A stretch of DNA of 13,700 nucleotides, taken from contig JAGWQR010000210.1 in the NCBI GenBank assembly GCA_028869975.1, forward strand, positions 1-13,700, read 5' to 3'. A model generated the notes under the pieces. That model did not search any database. It worked only from the letters and a program-made list of their open reading frames with translations, and was not told the origin of the DNA. Position numbers and translations under genes: made by a program. Shown piece after piece: positions 7,335-13,700 of the stretch (the stretch's first letter is position 1; every line of letters begins with the position of its first letter). This DNA is from Alphaproteobacteria bacterium. Its GTDB lineage: Bacteria > Pseudomonadota > Alphaproteobacteria > Sphingomonadales > Sphingomonadaceae.

Positions 7335-8860
7335 TGCCGATTCAGCAGTCAGGGCAGCCCATCCAGTCAGTCGTGATTATCGGCGGCGGGTCGGCGGGCT
7401 GGATGGCGGCGGCGGCGCTCTCCAAATCTTTCGGGCACAGCCTTGATGTCCGGCTGGTTGAATCAGAAGAGATCGGTATCATCGGGGTGGGTGAGGCGAC
7501 GGTGCCGCACCTTTCATTGTTCAACCGCTTGCTCGAAATTGATGAGGGCGAATTTATCCGCCAGACCCAGGGCACGTTCAAGCTCGGGATCCAGTTCAAC
7601 GACTGGGGCAAGATGGGCGACAGCTATATCCACGGCTTCGGCACGATTGGGCGTGATCTCGGGCTGCTGCCCTTCCACCAATACTGGCTCAAGGCGCGTG
7701 CCGAGGGCAGGGCCAAGGATATCAGCGCTTATTCGCTCAACACGCTGGCCGCGCCACTCGGCAAATTCATGGTTGCGCCCCATGATGCCCCGCCGAACAC
7801 GCCGATTGCCGAGATTGCCTATGCCTATCAGTTTGATGCGGTGCGCTATGCGCATTTTCTGCGCAAACGGGCCGAGATGCAGGGCGTCCAGCGGACAGAA
7901 GGCAAGGTGGTTGGTGTCAACCAGAACAGCGAAACCGGCTTTGTTGATAGCGTGCGACTGGAACGGGGCGAGCTGATTGCGGGAGATCTGTTCATCGATT
8001 GCACGGGGTTTCGCGCCCTGCTGATTGAAGATACGCTCAAGGTCGGCTTTGAGGACTGGTTGCACTGGCTACCGGTGGACCGGGCACTGGCAATACCATG
8101 CCAGAAAGTGGGGCCGATCACGCCATTCACCCGTTCCACGGCGCGCACGGCGGGCTGGCAGTGGCGCATTCCGCTGCAGCACCGCACCGGCAACGGCCAT
8201 GTCTATAGCAGCCAGTTCATGAGCGATGACGCTGCGACCGACTTGCTGTTGAAGAATCTTGACGGGCGTCCGCTCGCTGATCCGCTGCCCGTGCGGTTTC
8301 GTGCGGGCAAGCGGCGTAAACTGTGGGACAAGAATGTGGTGGCGCTCGGGCTGGCCGGCGGCTTTCTGGAGCCACTCGAATCGACCGCCATCTATCTGGT
8401 ACAATCGGGCATCAACCGGTTGATGAGCCTGTTTCCGCGCGCGGATTTTGATCCGGCGCTGCAGGGTACCTATAATGCGCAGGCGCAGTTCGAGTATGAA
8501 CGCATCCGCGATTTTATTATTCTGCATTATCATGCAACCACGCGCGACGATTCCGACTTCTGGAATTATGTACGCACCATGCCGATCCCGGACAGCCTCA
8601 AAGCCTATGTGGATTTGTTTGCCGCCGGCGGGCAGTTTTTCCGCAACGGCACCGAAATGTTCGGCCTGACAAGCTGGGTGCAGGTGATGCTGGGGCAGGG
8701 GATCATGCCGCGCAGCTACCATCCGGCGGTTGATTGGGTGCGCGAGGCGGATACGCTGGCGCTGGTCGATCATGTCGAGAAGGTGGTGGCCTCGAATGTC
8801 GGGCTGATGCCCCGGCACGATGATTTTATCGCCCGGCACTGCGCGGCCAGCCCGAATTAA
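7334..8860 (+). CDS. Tryptophan-halogenase-family flavin-dependent protein
   Basis: This 508-residue protein is of normal length for flavin-dependent halogenases. The FAD-binding GGGSAGWMAA has GxGxxG at G17-G19-G22, and GVGEATVP follows. The TFKLGIQF segment holds K83, at the position of the catalytic lysine of PrnA (K79). The family signature WxWxIP is W275-Q-W277-R-I-P280. The EPLEST segment (346-351) supplies the Glu (E349), Ser and Thr that correspond to the PrnA active-site Glu346 and halide site. The catalytic set therefore looks intact. Characterised members reoxidise reduced FAD to make HOCl or HOBr, held as a lysine haloamine, and need a separate flavin reductase, which is not in the window. 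Such genes often sit beside TonB-dependent receptors in sphingomonads, Caulobacter and Xanthomonas, with mostly unknown substrates. The start is ATG 7334; GTG 7325 is in frame but has no better ribosome site. Confidence 0.9.
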   Translation: MPIQQSGQPIQSVVIIGGGSAGWMAAAALSKSFGHSLDVRLVESEEIGIIGVGEATVPHLSLFNRLLEIDEGEFIRQTQGTFKLGIQFNDWGKMGDSYIHGFGTIGRDLGLLPFHQYWLKARAEGRAKDISAYSLNTLAAPLGKFMVAPHDAPPNTPIAEIAYAYQFDAVRYAHFLRKRAEMQGVQRTEGKVVGVNQNSETGFVDSVRLERGELIAGDLFIDCTGFRALLIEDTLKVGFEDWLHWLPVDRALAIPCQKVGPITPFTRSTARTAGWQWRIPLQHRTGNGHVYSSQFMSDDAATDLLLKNLDGRPLADPLPVRFRAGKRRKLWDKNVVALGLAGGFLEPLESTAIYLVQSGINRLMSLFPRADFDPALQGTYNAQAQFEYERIRDFIILHYHATTRDDSDFWNYVRTMPIPDSLKAYVDLFAAGGQFFRNGTEMFGLTSWVQVMLGQGIMPRSYHPAVDWVREADTLALVDHVEKVVASNVGLMPRHDDFIARHCAASPN

Positions 8861-8868
8861 CCGGGCTG
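8848..8868. terminator. Hairpin between convergent genes, possible bidirectional terminator
   Basis: CAGCCCG (8848-8854) and CGGGCTG (8862-8868) form a perfect 7-bp GC-rich stem around a 7-nt loop that contains the halogenase stop codon. It is located where two convergent genes end 15 bp apart. A competing stem, GCTGA (8865-8869) with TCAGC (8876-8880), overlaps it. Neither strand has a T-tract, so efficiency is doubtful. Confidence 0.4.
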
Positions 8869-8875
8869 AACGTGC

Positions 8876-10309
8876 TCAGCGGCCCAGCCAGCCGCCTTTG
8901 AAGCCCGCACGCCGCAATCCACGCACCAGATTGGGGGCTTTGCGCGTGGCCTGCCAGATCATGCCGTCGCGGTAATTGGCGATCATGCCCAGAATCGGCC
9001 CCTGATCGATGCCGAGATAATCGCTGTCCACCCAGCCCAAACCGGGGATGACCGTGCCGCGCTCCAGCGGCTGGCCGGCGGCACGAAAGCTCGGGTTGAA
9101 CGAGTCGATGAAACCATATTGGCCATAAATATGCGCGCCATAGCGGCGGTGCAGCGCTTGTGTCGCGGGCAGGCAGATTTCGGGCGCAAAGGGCAGAAAG
9201 CTGAGCGCTGCTGTGGGCGCGAGCGTGCCATCATCAAAGCCATCCGGCTCGCCAAGCGGCCCGCGCGCCGAATAGCCGCTGAAGCGCGCGGTGCGCCACT
9301 GATAAGGCAGGGTGACATCGCCCGGCCCGTCGCACGCGGTCAATCCCCAGATGTTGGCGCCATAGCCCGCCCAACCCATCGGATTGGCGATAGCATAGGC
9401 GCGCTGGGCATAGGCGGCGCGGCGGCAATTCTCGAAATAGTCAAACCCGGCCTCGCGCATCGTTGCATCCCGGATGCCGCGATAATCAATCCACATCGGC
9501 CCCCATTGATGCCCGAATGCAGGTGCGAAGGCGAGATGCCGGGTTGGGCCGCTGCCACGCCAGTATTTCGGGTAGGGGGCAGTCCAGGCTTGATAGGCTC
9601 CGTCTTTGACCGGGTGCGCCTGCGAGCCAAATGCAAGCAGATACACCGCCATGCCCTCGTTATAGCCATCCCAATTGCGCGCGATGAACCCCTGCTCGGG
9701 GTGCCAGCCCATTGAAATGCCAAGCCTGCCGGTGCTGTCCTGCTGCACCCAATCCCATTCAGCACGATCGAGAATGCGCTGGGCCGTGCTGCGAATTTCA
9801 TGCTCCTCTGCGTTGTTTGCACCAAACCAGCCCTGCGCGCAGGCCATGCCCATATGCAGCCAGGCGGTATCAACCGTGGAGAGTTCGGTATTCTGAAAGC
9901 GCAGCCCGGTCTCCACATCGAGAAAATGGTAGAACAGGCCGCGATAGCCCGTGATGCCCGTGGTCGCTTCGCCCATCGGCGCGGTATCGAAAAAGCGCAG
10001 CGTGGCAAGAGTGCGGGCGCGGGCCTGTGCGCGCGTAATCCAGCCGCGCTCAGCGCCGATCAGGTAGGCGGTCAGCGCGAAGCCGGTGGCAGCGATGCTG
10101 GCAAAGCTTGGGCTAGGCCAGCGATCCGGCATCAGGCCATTTTTCGGGTTGGCGCGCTCCCAGAAGAAGCGGAAGGTGCGGTGCTCCAGGTCGGCGATAA
10201 GCGGCGGCACAGTGCGGGCGCGCGCCGCCTTGCCGTCTGTAATGGGCAGCACGCTCGCCGCACTGGCAAGCATCGAGTGGGTAAGGAATTGACGACGTGT
10301 AGTGGTCAT
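8876..10309 (-). CDS. GH144-like endo-beta-1,2-glucanase (glucoamylase-like/COG5368 family), Tat-exported
   Basis: This 477-residue protein matches the 'glycoamylase-like' family, now GH144, in length and motifs. A twin-arginine signal (TTTRRQFLT, then a hydrophobic run to about residue 23) predicts periplasmic export in folded form. The mature part starts with LEHRTFRFFWERANPKNGLMPDR (41-63), typical of the family. It continues through GITGYRGLFYHFLD (118-131), the acidic TELSTVDTAWL (141-151), WDGYNEGM (213-220, E218) and a C-terminal GLGWVDSDYLGIDQGP segment. E142, D147 and E218 are candidate active-site acids, not mapped by alignment. Characterised GH144 enzymes are (alpha/alpha)6-barrels that cut beta-1,2-glucan to sophoro-oligosaccharides. 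The gene begins 29 bp after the LacI-family gene on the same strand, so the two are probably co-transcribed. Older automatic labels such as glucoamylase would be misleading. Family confident, linkage specificity inferred. Confidence 0.87.
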   Translation of the reverse strand: MTTTRRQFLTHSMLASAASVLPITDGKAARARTVPPLIADLEHRTFRFFWERANPKNGLMPDRWPSPSFASIAATGFALTAYLIGAERGWITRAQARARTLATLRFFDTAPMGEATTGITGYRGLFYHFLDVETGLRFQNTELSTVDTAWLHMGMACAQGWFGANNAEEHEIRSTAQRILDRAEWDWVQQDSTGRLGISMGWHPEQGFIARNWDGYNEGMAVYLLAFGSQAHPVKDGAYQAWTAPYPKYWRGSGPTRHLAFAPAFGHQWGPMWIDYRGIRDATMREAGFDYFENCRRAAYAQRAYAIANPMGWAGYGANIWGLTACDGPGDVTLPYQWRTARFSGYSARGPLGEPDGFDDGTLAPTAALSFLPFAPEICLPATQALHRRYGAHIYGQYGFIDSFNPSFRAAGQPLERGTVIPGLGWVDSDYLGIDQGPILGMIANYRDGMIWQATRKAPNLVRGLRRAGFKGGWLGR

Positions 10310-10338
10310 GGCCTGCCTATGCTGAGGAGTGAAAACAG

Positions 10339-11376
10339 TTATCGCATGGTGGGAGCTATGACAGGTGCGGTTGTCCCGCGCACTACCAGCTCGGGCTTAA
10401 TCATCGCGCTATCATGCCGAGCGTCAGCATCTTCGATCGTCTGAAGCAATGCGCTTACAGCACGCGCGCCGACGCCCGCCAGATCAACCCGCACTGTCGT
10501 CAGCGCCATATAGCGCGCCAGCGGAATATCATCAAAGCCAGTGACGGCGACGTCATCTGGTACGACCACACCTGCATCGCGCAGTGCCATCAGCGCGCCA
10601 AGCGCCATCATGTCATTAGCGGCGTGGATCGCATCAAAATGCGCACCATCGGCCAGCAACTGTGCAACGATCCGGGTCCCGGTCGCTTCCAGAAAATCGC
10701 CCTCGATAACGCGCGCAGGCAAATGCGGGGCCAGTGTGGCCATTGCGGCTTCAAAACCGGCGCGTCGTTCATGCCCGTCGATATTGTCTTGCGCGCCGGC
10801 GATATGCACAATCGCGGTGCGCCCAGTGGCGAGCAGATGCTCAACTGTCATCCGCGCGCCTTGCGCATTGTCGATCCGCAAATTGCTATGGCCTGTGCCT
10901 TGGGGCGAATTTATCATCACGACCGGCAGACTTGCCGGTAGTGTTTTCTGCAACAATTCATACGAAAGCTGCGGTGCCATGACAATGAGGCCATCGACCC
11001 GCCCGCGCATCGCGCTCATTGCGTGTGCCGCCATTGTCGCGTCTGCGTGCATGTTTGAGAGCAGAAGTTGATAGCCCTTCTCACTCGCCACCCGATCCAT
11101 GCCGCGCACGATTTCGGAGAAGAATTCACCGTGAAGATCAGGCAGCACGACCCCAACCGCATGGGAACGCGCCAAACTCAGGCTGCGCGCTGCGGCGTTA
11201 GGCACATAGCCAAGCCGTTCCGCAGCCTCGATTACGCGAGCGCGCGTGTCTGGGCGAACATTGCTGTGCCCGTTGAGCGCGCGCGACACCGAAGCCACGG
11301 AAAGGTTCGTGCTGCGCGCGACATCGCGAATGGTCGCCGGTTCGGCTTTGGATGCAGTCATAATCTGGTGACGCAT
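10339..11376 (-). CDS. LacI/GalR-family transcriptional regulator
   Basis: This 345-residue repressor-type regulator has an N-terminal helix-turn-helix (TIRDVARSTNLSVASVSRALNG, about 15-36) and the hinge helix NAAARSLS (60-67), where L66 would insert at the operator's central CG. A periplasmic-binding-protein-like effector domain (about 72-335) binds a sugar ligand. The recognition pair at the positions of LacI Tyr17-Gln18 is V27-A28, as in E. coli GalR/GalS, and the TGTAACCGGTTACA palindromes in this window fit the GalR-type operator. One of these lies 51 bp upstream of the start, implying autoregulation. The likely inducer is a glucan-derived sugar (inference). An alternative Met at 11361 is in frame, and neither start has a strong Shine-Dalgarno. 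The GH144-like gene follows on the same strand. Confidence 0.95.
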   Translation of the reverse strand: MRHQIMTASKAEPATIRDVARSTNLSVASVSRALNGHSNVRPDTRARVIEAAERLGYVPNAAARSLSLARSHAVGVVLPDLHGEFFSEIVRGMDRVASEKGYQLLLSNMHADATMAAHAMSAMRGRVDGLIVMAPQLSYELLQKTLPASLPVVMINSPQGTGHSNLRIDNAQGARMTVEHLLATGRTAIVHIAGAQDNIDGHERRAGFEAAMATLAPHLPARVIEGDFLEATGTRIVAQLLADGAHFDAIHAANDMMALGALMALRDAGVVVPDDVAVTGFDDIPLARYMALTTVRVDLAGVGARAVSALLQTIEDADARHDSAMIKPELVVRGTTAPVIAPTMR

Positions 11377-11427
11377 AAGCTAGTCGGTCCGCAAAAAATG
11401 TGGAAGTATAAATTGGCTTGAAAATGC

Positions 11428-11445
11428 TATGTAACCGGTTACATA
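11428..11445. promoter_or_regulatory. LacI/GalR-type operator O3 between the regulator and GH3 genes
   Basis: TATGTAACCGGTTACATA is a perfect 18-bp palindrome sharing the 14-bp core TGTAACCGGTTACA with O1 and O2. It lies in the divergent gap, 51 bp from the regulator start and 69 bp from the GH3 start. One site could therefore control both the regulator/GH144 operon and the GH3 gene. Confidence 0.85.
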
Positions 11446-11514
11446 ACAATGTCAACTATTGCCGAATCGCTTAACGGCCAGACTGCCTATATTTGTGAGA
11501 TCCTGAGGAGAGGA

Positions 11515-13700
11515 ATGAGAATGCCAGAGACCGGATTTTCACGCCGTGCGCTGCTTTATGGGCTGGGGGCAACCGTGGCGTGGTCGCAGAACCCGGTGCG
11601 CAATCTCCTCATGGCAGCCGAGCGCAGAGGCGTGCCGGACTTTATCACGGCGTTGATTGCCAGAATGACGATCGAAGAGAAAGCGGGCCAGCTTACGCTG
11701 CGTGCCTCCGCCTGGGGAGGCGACAAGGCGACCGTGCTCAACCCGGCAGGCGGCGGCATGGGTTTCGAGGCGCAGGTGGCCGCTGCGGCGAAGGGTGCGC
11801 TTACCGGCGTATTCAACGGTAATGGCGCCGAGATGGCTCTGCGGTTGCAGCGCGCGGTTATGGACAAATCACGGCTCAAAATTCCAATGATTTTTGCCGC
11901 CGATGTTATCCATGGCCACCGCACCATTTTCCCGACACCGGTGGCTGAGGCAGCGAGTTTCAGCCCCGAACTGGCAGAAGCGACCGCACGCGTGGCAGCG
12001 TTTGAAGCCTCGGGCGCGGGGATCGACTGGACGTTTGCGCCAATGGTCGACATCGCGCGCGATCAGCGCTGGGGCCGGGCGATGGAAGGGGCAGGGGAAG
12101 CGGATCTGCTCGGAGAACGCCTTGCCGCAGCGCGGGTGCGCGGCTTTCAGGGCGAAGACCTCAAGTCCAACGAATCGATCATGGCCTGTGCAAAGCATTT
12201 CGCGGCCTATGGCGCTGCTGAAGGCGGGCTCGATTATAATACAGTTGATATATCTGAGCGCACACTGCGCGAGGTTTATTTTCCGCCCTTTCAGGCGGCG
12301 ATCCGGGCACATGTCGGCTCGTTCATGGCGTCATTCAACGAAATTGCGGGCACGCCCTCCACCGCCAATCACTGGCTGATGACCGATGTGCTGCGCGGCG
12401 AATGGCGTTTCCCGGGCTTTGTCGTCTCCGATTATACCGGCGATGAAGAGCTTATCAAACATGGCGTCGCGGCAGACGGGCGTGATGCCGCGCGGCTCGC
12501 AATTATGGCGGGCGTCGACATGAGCATGGAGAGCAATCTCTATTACCTCCACTTGCCAGGTCTGGTGCATGATGGCGCGGTGCCGATGGCGCGTGTCGAC
12601 CAAGCCGTGCGCCGCGTGCTTGCGGCCAAGGCGATGCTCGGCCTGTTCGATGATCCGTTCCGGCGGATCGATGTGGCACGCGAGAAGGCGCGCTCGCGGC
12701 TGCCATCGAGTTTGGCGCTGGCCCGCAAGGCGGCGCGCCAATCGGTCGTCATGCTCAAGAATGACGGGCATGTGTTGCCGCTCGCCAAGCGCGCGAAAGT
12801 GGCGGTGATCGGGCCGTTTGCGAGCGGCCAGCATGATCTGATCGGCGGCTGGTGTGTCTATGGTGATGATGCACAGGCGGTCGATCTCGCTACGGGGCTG
12901 CGCAATGCGGGCGGCACCATCACCATCACGCAAGGGTGCGATGTCGAGGCATCACTCGCCGGCGGGATCGAGGCGGCCGTGGCGGCAGCGAAGGCGGCGG
13001 ATGTGGTGCTGCTCGCGATTGGCGAGGGGGAAAACATGTCGGGCGAGGCGCAATCGCGCACGGAGATTTGCGTGCCAGCAGCACAACAGGAACTTGGTGA
13101 GGCGGTGGCGGCAACGGGCAAGCCCATCGTTGTGCTGCTCAAAAATGGCCGGGCGCTGGCGTTGCAGGGGGCGGTGCGCGATGCGGCGGCAATCCTCGTC
13201 ACCTGGTTTCTGGGGTCGGAAAGCGGCAACGCGCTCGCTGATATTCTCTACGGGGATTACAGTCCCTCGGGGCGGCTGCCGGTCAGCTTTCCGTATAAAT
13301 CGGGGCAGGAGCCTTATTATTTCGATCATAAATCAACCGGGCGCCCCGCACCGCCGGGGCCGCGTCAGGATTATAAGGCGCAGTATCGCGATGCACCCAA
13401 CGCCGCACTCTATCCGTTCGGCCATGGCCTGACCTATGGCGATGTGGCCTATAGCGGGCTTGCCTTGAGCCACGCGACACTCGCGCTGGGGCAGACACTG
13501 ACCATCAGCGCGACACTCACCAACCATGGTCGTGTCGCGGTGGAGGAGGTGGCGCAGCTCTATATCCATGATCGGGTGGCGAGCGTGACGCGGCCGGTGC
13601 GCGAACTCAAAGGCTTTGAGCGCGTGGCGCTGGCGGCGGGTGAAAGCAAGACGGTACGGTTCAGCCTGAACAGCGCGGAGCTCGAATTTATCGGTTTGAA
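11515..13700 (+). CDS. GH3 family beta-glucosidase, Tat-exported (3' end outside window)
   Basis: The frame is open to the window end, giving 728 residues. By comparison with BglX-type enzymes only a few dozen C-terminal residues are missing. A twin-arginine signal (FSRRALLYGLGATVAWS) predicts periplasmic export. The GH3 N-domain has MTIEEKAGQL, CAKHFAAYG and the nucleophile in FVVSDYTG (D306). The C-domain carries the acid/base Glu in GEAQSRTE (E511, matching the HEASSR region of BglX). A fibronectin-III-like domain (from about residue 650; LYIHDRVASVTRPVRELKGF) is cut by the edge. The enzyme removes glucose or short units from beta-glucosides with retention. GH3 enzymes acting on sophoro-oligosaccharides are known, which suits the GH144 neighbour. 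The start at 11515 follows AGGAG (11506-11510) by 4 nt. ATG 11521 is equally plausible. ATG 11449 is in frame but has no Shine-Dalgarno and abuts operator O3. Confidence 0.93.
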   Translation, partial: MRMPETGFSRRALLYGLGATVAWSQNPVRNLLMAAERRGVPDFITALIARMTIEEKAGQLTLRASAWGGDKATVLNPAGGGMGFEAQVAAAAKGALTGVFNGNGAEMALRLQRAVMDKSRLKIPMIFAADVIHGHRTIFPTPVAEAASFSPELAEATARVAAFEASGAGIDWTFAPMVDIARDQRWGRAMEGAGEADLLGERLAAARVRGFQGEDLKSNESIMACAKHFAAYGAAEGGLDYNTVDISERTLREVYFPPFQAAIRAHVGSFMASFNEIAGTPSTANHWLMTDVLRGEWRFPGFVVSDYTGDEELIKHGVAADGRDAARLAIMAGVDMSMESNLYYLHLPGLVHDGAVPMARVDQAVRRVLAAKAMLGLFDDPFRRIDVAREKARSRLPSSLALARKAARQSVVMLKNDGHVLPLAKRAKVAVIGPFASGQHDLIGGWCVYGDDAQAVDLATGLRNAGGTITITQGCDVEASLAGGIEAAVAAAKAADVVLLAIGEGENMSGEAQSRTEICVPAAQQELGEAVAATGKPIVVLLKNGRALALQGAVRDAAAILVTWFLGSESGNALADILYGDYSPSGRLPVSFPYKSGQEPYYFDHKSTGRPAPPGPRQDYKAQYRDAPNAALYPFGHGLTYGDVAYSGLALSHATLALGQTLTISATLTNHGRVAVEEVAQLYIHDRVASVTRPVRELKGFERVALAAGESKTVRFSLNSAELEFIGL

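Noticed and set aside
1..13700. Insertion sequences, CRISPR repeats, tRNA or rRNA genes, riboswitches.
   Set aside because: No transposase motif, spaced direct repeats, cloverleaf or conserved rRNA segment was found by reading both strands. All gaps longer than about 100 bp are accounted for by promoter and operator regions.

Overview
The window looks like a chromosomal segment of a GC-rich alphaproteobacterium, most probably a sphingomonad. The inference rests on an Oar-like TonB-dependent receptor followed by a flavin-dependent halogenase-like gene, LacI-controlled glycoside hydrolases, and an acetoacetate-decarboxylase-like gene in a small catabolic cluster. No rRNA, tRNA, mobile element or CRISPR array is visible.

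Region A (1-3900) is a small catabolic cluster. It holds the C-terminal half of an aldehyde dehydrogenase (+), a convergent acetoacetate-decarboxylase-superfamily gene (-), and then, divergently, a fumarylacetoacetase-family hydrolase and a second, complete aldehyde dehydrogenase (+, 2 bp apart). The mix suggests the lower part of an aromatic, terpenoid or keto-acid pathway; the substrate cannot be read from the sequence. A 17-bp inverted repeat lies between the divergent genes.

Region B (3901-13700) looks like a carbohydrate-utilisation locus with a TonB-dependent receptor. In order it has a double LacI-type operator, the receptor (+), an intrinsic terminator, and a tryptophan-halogenase-family gene (+). 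Then, on the minus strand, come a GH144-like endo-beta-1,2-glucanase and its upstream LacI-family regulator. Last is a Tat-exported GH3 beta-glucosidase (+) that runs off the window end.

Three palindromes share the core TGTAACCGGTTACA. Two precede the receptor and one lies between the regulator and the GH3 gene. The regulator carries a V-A recognition-helix pair like that of GalR/GalS, whose known operator pattern TGTAANCGNTTACA matches. I infer a regulon for uptake (receptor), endo-cleavage (GH144) and oligosaccharide hydrolysis (GH3) of a beta-glucan, most likely beta-1,2-glucan.

The most unusual local structure is at the receptor/halogenase junction. A perfect 10-bp-stem terminator carries a Shine-Dalgarno-like 5' arm and an ATG in its loop. 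That ATG opens a 10-codon ORF whose stop overlaps the halogenase start (TAATG), a possible translation-dependent read-through device.
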